Positions 8,241-16,105 are shown, counted from the stretch's first letter. The stretch is 44,613 nucleotides of DNA from Bacteroidales bacterium (GCA_015493525.1 WGCY01000005.1:1-44613); one strand, 5' to 3'. Translations and numbers: made by a program. Notes: generated by a model from the letters alone, not told the origin.

Positions 8241-8604
8241 AAGAATTAATATTTATTATGGTAATAAGCCGAGAAGTTGCTAAAATAGCAACATTCCGGA
8301 TATGTTTTAAGATGAAATATTTTTGGTTTTGCTACTGGTAATTTTTATTTGATTATGCTTTTTATACCAACGAATTGCGCTAATTTTTTAATCTGATTAC
8401 AGGATGACTCCTTTGCGTTCTTTCGTGTCATCCTTTGTGTCCTTTGTGGTTAGATTTGGCAAGTTGTGTTCCAACCTTTCAGGTCGCCGGCGTACAGGCT
8501 CCGTTCGACCTGAAAGGCTAAGTCCGGGCATGCTTCCGCCTCCTAAGTCCCATCCGCCTTAGGCGAAGGAACTGCTAACCACTATTTTATCTTTTTCCGG
8601 AGTA
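8241..8604. repeat. Gene-free leader region of the export gene with REP-like hairpin
   Basis: A 364-bp gap. Near the export gene it has a perfect palindrome GTTGCTA-AAA-TAGCAAC (8276-8292). Further upstream it carries the second copy of the dispersed repeat seen at 3824-4123, ending in a 12-bp perfect hairpin CCTTTCAGGTCG/CGACCTGAAAGG (8475-8486 and 8506-8517, 19-nt loop). No credible gene. Confidence 0.65.
8276..8292. promoter_or_regulatory. Palindrome in the leader of the SLBB export gene
   Basis: Perfect 7-bp inverted repeat with a 3-nt centre, ending 36 bp before the export-gene ATG. On the minus strand it is not followed by a T-run, so it is not a simple terminator. An operator or leader-RNA hairpin is possible. 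Confidence 0.4.
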
Positions 8605-9141
8605 CTACTCTTTACTCCAGATTAAAAGCACTTCTTTTGCTGGTTTACTCTTCAGGAATTCCTGAAGTTCACCGGTGGATATGATAATGTAACGGATTTT
8701 CCGCTCCAGTACCTGTTCCACCTTCTCCACCAGTTCCAACAGATAATTTTTGTCGATGGCCTCCCCCACAAACCACAGGTCGATGAGCGGCGAATCCTTG
8801 CCCTTGGCCAGCTCGCCCACCAGGTACACCTTTTTTAATTCCCCCAGCTTGTTCACCACCTTATCGATTACCTGGTCAAGGCCCACATATTTCAAAAGCA
8901 AGCTGTTAATTTCGGGGAAAAGCGGATGTTGTGTATTGGCGTGATAAACTTTTTTGTTTCCCTTTTTATCAGCTGTCAGCAATCCGGCATCCTCAAAGCG
9001 GTTCAGCTCCTGCCGGATGGCATTGGTCGACTCAGCAAACTCCGGCTCCAACGAACGCAAATAAGCAGTCGTATCGCTGTTCAGAAAGAATTTGAGCAAC
9101 AGTTTCAGACGGGTTTTCGATGTAATTAATGCTTCGAGCAT
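8605..9141 (-). CDS. Winged-helix transcriptional regulator with nucleotidyltransferase-like domain
   Basis: This 178-residue protein has an N-terminal winged-helix part (about residues 1-75, with NAIRQELNRFEDAGLLTADKKG resembling an ArsR/MarR-like wing) and a C-terminal part resembling a MNT-type nucleotidyltransferase fold (VYLVGELAKGKDSPLIDLWFVG). The usual GSxARG...D-x-D pattern is reduced: only one acidic residue of the pair is clear (LIDLWFVG), so catalysis is doubtful. Proteins of this shape often head Bacteroidota capsule or exopolysaccharide operons. It is transcribed first in the series and lies just downstream of a dual promoter with palindromes, which suggests autoregulation. Confidence 0.75.
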   Translation of the reverse strand: MLEALITSKTRLKLLLKFFLNSDTTAYLRSLEPEFAESTNAIRQELNRFEDAGLLTADKKGNKKVYHANTQHPLFPEINSLLLKYVGLDQVIDKVVNKLGELKKVYLVGELAKGKDSPLIDLWFVGEAIDKNYLLELVEKVEQVLERKIRYIIISTGELQEFLKSKPAKEVLLIWSKE

Positions 9142-9145
9142 AATG

Positions 9146-9194
9146 GTGATTGGTGAATCGTGATTAGTGATTAGTGAATCGTGATTGGTGAATA
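9146..9194. repeat. Degenerate heptamer tandem array
   Basis: Seven 7-base units (GTGATTG, GTGAATC, GTGATTA, GTGATTA, GTGAATC, GTGATTG, GTGAATA) fill nearly the whole gap between the truncated four-helix-bundle gene and the regulator ATG. Confidence 0.9.
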
Positions 9195-9196
9195 GA

Positions 9197-9391
9197 TTAT
9201 ACTTTACCTTTTAAATAATTAATTAAACCATGGGTTAATTTCGAGCATTGCGTAACCAACGCAAGCAGTTTCTCTTGTTTCTCTTCATTAAAATACCCTA
9301 CTTTATTGGATAAAATGATAAGTGTTTCCCCGTAAATTGCTTCTGCCAGAAGCATTGCTATCTTCCACACATCCAAGTCTTTGTGATTCAT
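9197..9391 (-). pseudogene. Internally deleted four helix bundle gene
   Basis: A 64-residue ORF begins like the family (MNHKDLDVWKIAMLLAEAIY) and ends like it (LSNKVGYFNEEKQEKLLA then a LINYLKGKV tail), but the middle helices, including the conserved SSxxxNYEEA/IAEG block, are missing. About 50 residues have been lost in frame, so the reading frame stays open. It is probably a non-functional remnant; a two-helix mini-protein cannot be excluded. It lies between the dual promoter and the regulator, so it would be transcribed first. This copy belongs to the KDLxVWxxA branch, not the branch of the two full copies. Confidence 0.65.
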
Positions 9392-9456
9392 AAAGGAATC
9401 AGTTTCAATAATTGCATCTGAATCATTAAAGTGCGGGTCTTCATGGTTTGGCTGGA

Positions 9457-9505
9457 ACCATTAACCATTAACCATTCACCGTTCACTATTAACCATTCAC
9501 TATTT
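9457..9505. repeat. Degenerate heptamer tandem array
   Basis: Seven 7-base units (ACCATTA, ACCATTA, ACCATTC, ACCGTTC, ACTATTA, ACCATTC, ACTATTT) lie immediately downstream of the predicted promoter at 9506-9541, within the transcribed leader. Confidence 0.85.
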
Positions 9506-9574
9506 GAGTAACAAATGTACTCAATATTTTGGTTTTGTCAATAGCAAATGTAGAAAAATTCTTCTATTGACAAA
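9506..9574 (-). promoter_or_regulatory. Tandem Bacteroidota-type promoters overlapped by palindromes
   Basis: On the minus strand two TACATTTG boxes fit TAnnTTTG. The downstream one (9512-9519) has TTG exactly 19 bp upstream (9539-9541), the known Bacteroidota spacing. The upstream one (9545-9552) has TTTG 18 bp upstream (9571-9574). Palindrome GAGTA-N7-TACTC (9506-9522) is centred on the first box. A 10-bp inverted repeat TTGTCAATAG/CTATTGACAA (9535-9544 and 9564-9573) flanks the second. They point toward the regulator and the polysaccharide genes. Confidence 0.65.
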
Positions 9575-9642
9575 AAAATTTTGGATTTTTTTTTGTAAAT
9601 CTGTGTGAAACGGGGTTGGGGGTTGGTGTTCAGGGTGTTTAA

Positions 9643-9718
9643 GGTACAAGTGGACGCTTGCACCAGGTTGTTTTAGGAAAGGTACAATCGGATGCTTGCA
9701 CCAGGTTTGGTTAGGAAA
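9643..9718. repeat. 38-bp imperfect direct repeat, two copies
   Basis: Two adjacent 38-base units share GGTACAA, GCTTGCACCAGGTT and TTAGGAAA and differ at about seven positions. They end two bases before the dprA stop codon, on its 3' side. Neither unit makes a strong hairpin or T-run. Confidence 0.7.
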
Positions 9719-9720
9719 AA

Positions 9721-10818
9721 TTATTCAACGCGGTACTGTTTTCCGGGAAGGCTTTGAACGAGGGCGTTGAATTCGAGGTTCAGCAGGGCGGCAGCCACGT
9801 GTGACGGGTTCATACCGGATTGTATCACCAGCTTGTCAATGCCGAGGGTACCGGCCTGGCGAAGCAGGTCGTAAATGACCTTTTCTTCATCGGACATCTC
9901 TACAAAAAGGGCTGTTTGCTGGTTTGCAGTAGTGCGATTGTCGTCCCATCCCATAAGGTATCCAATGTCGTCGGCACTTTGCAGCAGTGCAGCTTTGTTG
10001 GATTTTATGAGAAAATTACAACCTGTGGAAAGACGGTCGGTGAGGCGGCCGGGAACAGCAAAGACATCGCGGTTGTACGAATTGGCCAATTCGGCTGTAA
10101 TGAGGGCACCCCCTTTGCGGTCAGATTCAACGATGATGACAGCATCCACCATGCCGGCGACAATGCGGTTACGTTTGGGGAAATTCTCCCGGTCAGGTTT
10201 GGTTTTTGACATAAACTCAGTTACCAGTCCGCCGTTGGCCAGCATCTCTTCGGCCAGTTTTCGATGGGGGGCAGGGTAAAGACGGTCGAGTCCATGTCCC
10301 AGGACGCCCACAGTGGTAATGTTCAGTTCAACGGAACGCCGGTGGGCACATCCATCAATGCCATAAGCCAATCCACTCACCACCAGCACCTCTTTTTCCT
10401 GTAAGCCTTCAATCATTTCGCGACAGCGGGCACGGCCATAATCTGTAGCCCGACGGGTTCCCACAAAGGCAACCATACGCTGGTGGTTTAAATTGGCATT
10501 CCCCCGGTAATAAAGTATCAGTGGGTGGTCGTAGCAGTTGAGCAAACGCTGGGGATAATCTTCATCCTGAAAAAACAAGGCTTTGATATGATGTGTTTCG
10601 ATAAACCGAAGCTCTTCTTCAGCCCGTTTCAGCACTTTTTGGTTGAGAATATTGTTTACAGCTGCCTGGCCAATACCCGGAATAGCACGTAAAGTTTTGA
10701 CAGAAGATTTAAAAACTTCTTCCGCACTTCCACACCACTGAATGAGTTTTTTTCCATTTACATCACCAATACCGGGAATAAGGGTAATACCTATTTCGTA
10801 GAGTAACGGGGCTTCCAT
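9721..10818 (-). CDS. dprA: DNA-processing protein DprA
   Basis: DprA loads RecA on incoming single-stranded DNA during natural transformation; the gene is also kept in species not known to be competent. The 365-residue protein has an N-terminal helix-hairpin-helix-like part (TLRAIPGIGQAAVNNIL), the Rossmann core with VAFVGTRRATDYGR and VSGLAYGIDGCAHRRS, the GGLVTEF and NRIVAGMVDAVIIVES blocks, and a C-terminal winged-helix domain (GIDKLVIQSGMNPSHVAAALLNLEF). It is complete. The M1 peptidase gene lies 29 bp upstream in the same direction, so the two may be co-transcribed. Confidence 0.95.
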   Translation of the reverse strand: MEAPLLYEIGITLIPGIGDVNGKKLIQWCGSAEEVFKSSVKTLRAIPGIGQAAVNNILNQKVLKRAEEELRFIETHHIKALFFQDEDYPQRLLNCYDHPLILYYRGNANLNHQRMVAFVGTRRATDYGRARCREMIEGLQEKEVLVVSGLAYGIDGCAHRRSVELNITTVGVLGHGLDRLYPAPHRKLAEEMLANGGLVTEFMSKTKPDRENFPKRNRIVAGMVDAVIIVESDRKGGALITAELANSYNRDVFAVPGRLTDRLSTGCNFLIKSNKAALLQSADDIGYLMGWDDNRTTANQQTALFVEMSDEEKVIYDLLRQAGTLGIDKLVIQSGMNPSHVAAALLNLEFNALVQSLPGKQYRVE

Positions 10819-10847
10819 GAGAATATCACTTTTTTGGTTTCATGCCA

Positions 10848-12998
10848 TTATTCTAATGTTGTGAGCGGTGCTTCCGGCTTTAGCTTTGCTTTTATCACCG
10901 GACGTTTCCCTTGCACCGGAATGTTGTAATGCAATGGGGAATGCAGCGGCGGAAATGTTCCTTTCAACACGTTGTTGGGCCGACTGCCTTCAAAACCCAG
11001 CCACGAATATTTGCCGTAGTGCGGCAACAGACGTGCCAGGCCGGAAATGGATTCCTTACTGTTGGCACCCACAAAACCGATGGTTTGTCCCTTGTTATCC
11101 GGATTGGGGATGGCATAAACCAATGCCCCTGACTGACGCAAATCATTTATCTTTTTCAATTGCTGCGCGTTGAAATAGCGGGAATAATTTTTTTGCACGC
11201 TGAACAGTCCGGCAAATTTGTTTTTAAACCCGATAACCCAGACGGCACCGTCAGTGGGAAGTTGCTTAAGCTCATTGTCAAAAACAACCGTCAGATTTTT
11301 CTTCTGCACCTCCTGCGTCTGCTTCCAGGTGCTGCCAAGTTGTTTGTATTCCGCAAGATACGGGCTGTTTACAGGTAAAATGAGTGTGCCTTTCACATTC
11401 CCAAAAAGCTGTGTCAGCGAAGGTGGTGCCTCCCCCTTGTCCAGTCGCCGGAATACATCAAACCGCGGGTCAACTTCGAGCCGCAACGGTTGTTGGTGAA
11501 AGACAAACAGGGGATACATATCACGGTTTCTCATGTAAACTTTTCTCAGGACAACGGTATCTTCAAAATAAACAGCCACTGGCACAACCAATGGAAAGAC
11601 ATCTTCTTTTTGAACTTGCGACAGCCGGAAAGAGAGCAGATAGTCATTTTTGGGCTTCCTTACTTTCACTTCACGCAACGTTAGCTGCGGTGCCCCTTTT
11701 CGCGTAAGCCATTCTTTAAAGAACGGTTTAAGATTGCGCCCGGTAACTTTCTCAAAAGTAGCCCGTATATCGTCAAAAGAGGCTATTTTAAAACGGTAGT
11801 CTTTGTAAAACTGCCGGTAAGCCCGAATATAAAGCGAGTCGCCCACCCGTTGCCGCAGCATATGCTGGAACATCAGCGATTTACCGTAGCCAATGGCTTC
11901 TTCGGCAGCATTGTGCCGGTCGCGGAAACCCACCACAGGGAAGTCATTCTGTGGATTCACAAAATCGGTAAATTTCTGCAATGTGTTGCGCCGATAGTCC
12001 GCACCTTGTCCGCGTTGTTCTTTCAGCATATGGTCGGCCATATAGGCTGTCAGCCCCTCGCACCAGTTGCCCTTTTCCATGGCCACATACACAGAGTTTC
12101 CCCACCAGTTGTGTAGCAGTTCATGGGGGTAGGACGAATACAAAATGAACGGAAACCGAATAATCCGCGAACCGAGCAACGTGAACGAGGGCATTCCATA
12201 GCCGGTTTCCCAGAAATTCTCCACCAGGGCAAATTTTGAATAAGGATAAGGCCCCAGCAGATGCACATACATGTTCAGGTAAACACCGGTCATGTTCAGG
12301 TAACGCATAGCCAGTTTTTTATCCGGCGTACGCAAAAAAGCCTGTACCTTTACATCACCGGCTTGGATGTCGTATTCTGTCCACCGGTTAGCCGTCAGAT
12401 AGGCTTGATCCTGTGGGTGTTTGCATACATAACGGATGGTACGGATACCGTTGGCTGTATCATTTTTCGTGCGTACTCCCTGCGAGACTACCAGCCAGCT
12501 GGCCGGCAACTGCGTCGTCAGGTTATAAGTGAAAAGCGGCGTATCGAAAGTGGGCATCCAGTAGGTGGAAGCGGCCAGATAAACGCCTTTTTTGCCAATG
12601 ACACCTTTTGTTTCACTGAAGCCCCGCGCATATTCAGCTGCTCCGGTGGAGAGCGCATCGTTGATTATCCCGGAACATTCCAGCACTACTTTTTCGGTAT
12701 TTTGTCCTGTTTTCAGTAAGACGTAACGCGAAGCATCGGGCTGCTTGTCCTGTTTTACAGTTTTTAACATCCTGAAATCTCCGGATATAAATTTAACCTT
12801 CAGGTGCGGGTTCAGATAAAAAATCAGGCTGTCGTGGCCGGCGACAAAAGCATCCGGAAAATTAACCGTATCGGTAAGATGGAGCGTGCTGCTGTCGATA
12901 TTCAAAACAGCCTTCAAACTATGATGCAGGTTTTGTGAAAAGGCAAGCGACGAAAGCAAAAGTAATGCCGCTGTCAAAATACGCTGTAGTTTCTTCAT
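10848..12998 (-). CDS. Exported M1 family metallopeptidase
   Basis: A zinc aminopeptidase-like protein of 716 residues. The ATG at 12996-12998 is chosen because it starts a clear signal peptide (MKKLQRILTAALLLLSSLAFS); an upstream start would bury it. The zinc site is HELLH (about 292-296) with the third ligand Glu314 in WCEGLTAYMAD. The GxMEN exopeptidase motif of classical M1 enzymes is replaced by GYGMPSFTL, as in a Bacteroidota subfamily with different substrate handling. The C-terminal 250 residues are not a recognised ERAP-like domain. A TATCTTTG box at 13041-13048 probably drives it. Confidence 0.88.
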   Translation of the reverse strand: MKKLQRILTAALLLLSSLAFSQNLHHSLKAVLNIDSSTLHLTDTVNFPDAFVAGHDSLIFYLNPHLKVKFISGDFRMLKTVKQDKQPDASRYVLLKTGQNTEKVVLECSGIINDALSTGAAEYARGFSETKGVIGKKGVYLAASTYWMPTFDTPLFTYNLTTQLPASWLVVSQGVRTKNDTANGIRTIRYVCKHPQDQAYLTANRWTEYDIQAGDVKVQAFLRTPDKKLAMRYLNMTGVYLNMYVHLLGPYPYSKFALVENFWETGYGMPSFTLLGSRIIRFPFILYSSYPHELLHNWWGNSVYVAMEKGNWCEGLTAYMADHMLKEQRGQGADYRRNTLQKFTDFVNPQNDFPVVGFRDRHNAAEEAIGYGKSLMFQHMLRQRVGDSLYIRAYRQFYKDYRFKIASFDDIRATFEKVTGRNLKPFFKEWLTRKGAPQLTLREVKVRKPKNDYLLSFRLSQVQKEDVFPLVVPVAVYFEDTVVLRKVYMRNRDMYPLFVFHQQPLRLEVDPRFDVFRRLDKGEAPPSLTQLFGNVKGTLILPVNSPYLAEYKQLGSTWKQTQEVQKKNLTVVFDNELKQLPTDGAVWVIGFKNKFAGLFSVQKNYSRYFNAQQLKKINDLRQSGALVYAIPNPDNKGQTIGFVGANSKESISGLARLLPHYGKYSWLGFEGSRPNNVLKGTFPPLHSPLHYNIPVQGKRPVIKAKLKPEAPLTTLE

Positions 12999-13040
12999 GG
13001 AAATTGGTTTAACAATGTATTGTGGAATTTTGTTTTGAGA

Positions 13041-13048
13041 CAAAGATA
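13041..13048 (-). promoter_or_regulatory. TAnnTTTG -7 box of the M1 peptidase gene
   Basis: TATCTTTG on the minus strand lies 43 bp before the start codon. The expected -33 position falls at the edge of the octamer array and has no TTG. Confidence 0.4.
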
Positions 13049-13085
13049 GGGAAATATTTTGGGGGATGAGGTGGGAGGGTGAAAA

Positions 13086-13181
13086 GGTGGGAAGGTGGGA
13101 AGGTGAGAGGGTGAGAGGGTGGGAAGGTGGAAGGGTGGAAGGGTGGAAGGGTGGAAGGGTGAGAGGGTGAGAGGGTGGGTT
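13086..13181. repeat. Octamer tandem array with G-quadruplex pattern
   Basis: Twelve 8-base units (GGTGGGAA, GGTGAGAG, GGTGGAAG variants) lie between the M1 gene promoter and the radical SAM gene. The plus strand has GGG tracts every 8 bases with 5-nt loops, which meets the usual G3N1-7 quadruplex rule several times over (for example tracts at 13133, 13141, 13149 and 13157). It is the only 8-base array seen; the others have 7-base units. Confidence 0.9.
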
Positions 13182-13232
13182 GAGCGATATTAATATTCCT
13201 GTGTAATCGGATACTTGGGCCGATGTATATCG

Positions 13233-14267
13233 TCAGACATATCTTTTTACTTTGAAATTCCTTCCTGAAAGAACAGCATGCGGTGTAAATTTCACCTCCC
13301 GGAAATGTTCCAGCAGCCTCTTTTTGTTTTTTCCGCCGTAACCGATGGCATAATTTATCTCCGGCGGGGAAACGAATATTTCAATTTTTTGATGCAAACG
13401 CCCGCTTGTACCGTTGTTTATCCTAAATTCTGTTACCAACAAATCATACCAAATTTCTGTCAGCACCAGCTCGCGAAACGAGGGATGAAACGGACCGGCA
13501 ACCCATTCGCTGCCGTCCAGCAGGCCCCGGGAAGGATGCAGCCCCAACCGGATAACCCGGACACCTGCTTTTTCAAATTTCAGCAACAGCTGTTTCGCCC
13601 AGGCCACCGCCTCTTCCAATAACAAAGGTTTATATTTTCCCTGCCGGTACCATTTGTACAAAACCGTTTCTTTGATGACCAGCGTGGGATAAATGCGGGT
13701 GTTGGAAGCACCGAGGTCAATAATCTTTTGTGCTGTGGCCATCGCTTTTTCCAGCGTGTCGCCGGGCAAGCCTATCATCATCTGCAATCCCAAATCAAAT
13801 CCGGCAGCGCGTATCAGGCGGGCAGCTTCTTCCACCTGCTTTACGGTATGTCCGCGGCGGGCCGCGCGAAGTACGGCATCGTCCAGCGACTGTGCGCCCA
13901 GCTCGATGGTAGAAACACGGTATTTCTTCAGCCGTGCGAGGACTTCTTCGTTGATGTAATCGGGACGGGTGGAAAGCCTAATGCCCTGCACTTCACCACT
14001 GTCGAGAAAAGGCTGGACAGTCTTCAGATAATTCTCCTGGATATCTGTGGGGATACCGGTAAAAGTCCCCCCGAAAAAGCCCACTTCCACATGCCTTTCT
14101 CCCGCTTTAAAAGAGTTGAGATACGTTTGAATGGTATGGGTTACCTCCTGGAAATCCGGGCTTTGTGTGTGTCCCGAAATTTTCTGCTGGTTGCAAAAGA
14201 CACACTGAAACGGACAGGCCATTTCCGGTGTGAATACAGGTATGGTATAATGTTTAAAGCGTTGCAT
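13233..14267 (-). CDS. Radical SAM protein, Elp3-like family
   Basis: This 344-residue protein has the radical SAM cluster motif CPFQCVFC (CxxxCxxC) near residue 19, GFFGGTFTGIP in the SAM-binding region and RPDYINEEVLARLKKY and IELGAQSLDD in the Elp3/B12-binding class. The C-terminal part is a radical-SAM C extension without the GNAT domain of true Elp3. It resembles YhcC-type or 'radical SAM protein' entries in Bacteroidota; substrate is unknown, tRNA modification being a guess from the Elp3 link. ATG at 14265-14267, with a TAATTTTG box only 8 bp upstream. Confidence 0.85.
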   Translation of the reverse strand: MQRFKHYTIPVFTPEMACPFQCVFCNQQKISGHTQSPDFQEVTHTIQTYLNSFKAGERHVEVGFFGGTFTGIPTDIQENYLKTVQPFLDSGEVQGIRLSTRPDYINEEVLARLKKYRVSTIELGAQSLDDAVLRAARRGHTVKQVEEAARLIRAAGFDLGLQMMIGLPGDTLEKAMATAQKIIDLGASNTRIYPTLVIKETVLYKWYRQGKYKPLLLEEAVAWAKQLLLKFEKAGVRVIRLGLHPSRGLLDGSEWVAGPFHPSFRELVLTEIWYDLLVTEFRINNGTSGRLHQKIEIFVSPPEINYAIGYGGKNKKRLLEHFREVKFTPHAVLSGRNFKVKRYV

Positions 14268-14569
14268 GATAGCGGCAAAATTAAGAAAACCTGTCTTCCT
14301 TTTCCTCGTTTAACCCATACCGGTTCAGGCGTCCTGTTTTAGATTGGAAGTGTCAAACGAAAAAGTAGAAATCCATATGAGCTAAAGGTTGTCATTTCGA
14401 ATCTTCAGGGCGGATAGAGCGTTGGCGTGAGAGATCTCCTGAGCCGCTGGCCGAAATCCGGGGAGATTCCCGCCTGAAATTTTTCAGCCGGACAGGCCCC
14501 GGTCGTACCTCCTTAGAAAGGACAAAAGCCCCTCAGAAATAAACGGTGCTCTTACATTAATAATGAAAA
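14268..14569. repeat. Intergenic region with dispersed TGTCATTTCGA repeat
   Basis: A 302-bp gap between the radical SAM and tryptophanase genes with no credible gene. It holds a unit beginning TGTCATTTCGA at 14390-14400, followed by GAGAGATCTCCTGAG and GGGGAGATTCCC-like segments, related in wording to the element at 2237-2385. Confidence 0.5.
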
Positions 14570-15949
14570 TTAGTCTATCCTGTCCAGTTCCACAGTAAAG
14601 TGCCGCATAATGGGTGCTTCTTTTAAAATTTTCAGTCCTTTGGTAATTTCCCTGCGCCGATCGAATACATTGATGACCGCCGCCGCCACGTAGTCCATAT
14701 GGTTGTTGGTGTAAACCCTTCTCGGGATGGCCAGCCGGAGCAATTCCAGTTCGGGATAACGGTTTTTTCGCGTATCCGGATCACGGTCGGCAAGCAGCGT
14801 ACCTATTTCCACACCCCTGACACCCCCTTCGATGTACAACTCCACGCCAAGTGTCTGCGCCACAAATTCCTCTTTGGGCATATTGGGGAGAAAGCGTTTG
14901 GCATCAACAAATATGGCATGGCCACCGAAAGGATATTGCGTGGGAATACCGTAATCGCGCAGCTGTTTTCCAAGATAGGCCACCTGACGGATGCGCGTTT
15001 CGAGATAATCGAATTCAGTGCCTTCGTAGAGGCCTTGAGCCAGGGCATTCATATCGCGTCCCGACATGCCGCCGTAGTTGATAAATCCCTCAAACATAAT
15101 GGTAAACATGGACGCTTTCTCGAAAAGTTCACGGCTGCGGAAGCCAATAAAACCGCCCATATTCACAATGGCATCTTTTTTACTGCTCATGGTCATGCCG
15201 TCAGCCTGGGCAAACATTTCGCGGACAATCTCACGGATAGGCTTATTTTTGTAAGCTTCTTCGCGCATTTTGATGAAATAGGCATTTTCGGCAAAGCGGG
15301 CAGAATCGAAAAATACCGGAATCCCGTATTGGCCGGCCAGCTTTTTCACCGCTTTCATGTTCTCAATGGAAACCGGCTGCCCGCCCGAAGAGTTACAGGT
15401 GATGGTAACCATGATAAGCGGAATACGTTCCCTGGGATATTTTTTTAAAACCGCCTCCAGCTTACTGATATCCACATTCCCTTTAAAAGGATGATCCAGT
15501 TCGGTGTGAAAAGCTTCATCGATGGTACAGTCAATAGCATGAGCTTTCCGGAATTCGATGTGGCCTTTGGTGGTATCAAAATGAGAGTTTCCCGGGACAA
15601 TATCGCCCTCTTTTATCATGGTCGAGAAGAGTACGTTCTCTGCTGCCCGGCCCTGGTGTGTCGGCAGAAAATAGTCAAACCCTGTAATGTCGCGGATGGC
15701 TTCTTTCAACTTGTAATAAGAGGAAGCCCCGGCATAGCTCTCGTCGCCAAGCATCATGGCCGACCATTGCTTGTCGCTCATGGCACCGGTTCCGGAGTCG
15801 GTGAGCAGATCAATAAAAACATGATCGCTGCGCAGGTTAAACAGGTTGTACCGGGCTTCTTTTATCCATTGGATGCGTTCTTCACGCGTACTCCGGCGGA
15901 TATGCTCTACGGTTTTCATCTTATAGGATTCTGCAAAAGGTAATTCCAT
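14570..15949 (-). CDS. tnaA: Tryptophanase (L-tryptophan indole-lyase)
   Basis: It splits L-tryptophan to indole, pyruvate and ammonia with PLP in the cytoplasm. The 459-residue protein has FIDLLTDSGTGAMSD, PTHQGRAAEN and the PLP-lysine motif MSSKKDA (Lys258). Tryptophanase rather than tyrosine phenol-lyase is favoured by DSARFAENAYFIK (TPL has DATRCVENA) and by MRHFT near the end, where TnaA has His463 and TPL has Phe. No tnaC-like leader or permease is adjacent, so it is a stand-alone gene. Indole production and amino-acid fermentation are implied. Confidence 0.95.
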   Translation of the reverse strand: MELPFAESYKMKTVEHIRRSTREERIQWIKEARYNLFNLRSDHVFIDLLTDSGTGAMSDKQWSAMMLGDESYAGASSYYKLKEAIRDITGFDYFLPTHQGRAAENVLFSTMIKEGDIVPGNSHFDTTKGHIEFRKAHAIDCTIDEAFHTELDHPFKGNVDISKLEAVLKKYPRERIPLIMVTITCNSSGGQPVSIENMKAVKKLAGQYGIPVFFDSARFAENAYFIKMREEAYKNKPIREIVREMFAQADGMTMSSKKDAIVNMGGFIGFRSRELFEKASMFTIMFEGFINYGGMSGRDMNALAQGLYEGTEFDYLETRIRQVAYLGKQLRDYGIPTQYPFGGHAIFVDAKRFLPNMPKEEFVAQTLGVELYIEGGVRGVEIGTLLADRDPDTRKNRYPELELLRLAIPRRVYTNNHMDYVAAAVINVFDRRREITKGLKILKEAPIMRHFTVELDRID

Positions 15950-16097
15950 TTTACTAAATTTTAATCATTAAATAAATGTGAAAATTAATCTGAAAAGGGT
16001 ACTCAGATTAGCAGAACCGGTCTCTTTCTTTGATGTTCAGAAAGATGGATTTTGGATGTATGTTTGTCAACGACAACATCGTGTTTTTATTTGACCA

Positions 16098-16105
16098 CAA
16101 AAGTA
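16098..16105 (-). promoter_or_regulatory. tnaA: TAnnTTTG -7 box of tnaA
   Basis: TACTTTTG on the minus strand, 149 bp before the ATG, giving a long leader. A CTG, not TTG, is 19 bp upstream. The palindrome at 16064-16076 would lie in the early transcript. Confidence 0.4.

Noticed and set aside
9146-13181. Regularly spaced short repeats considered as CRISPR arrays
   Set aside because: The units are 7-8 bases in direct contact, with no unique spacers and no cas genes nearby.
14570-15949. Tyrosine phenol-lyase as the identity of the PLP lyase
   Set aside because: The DSARFAENAYFIK block and the histidine in MRHFT match tryptophanase; tyrosine phenol-lyase has DATRCVENA and phenylalanine.
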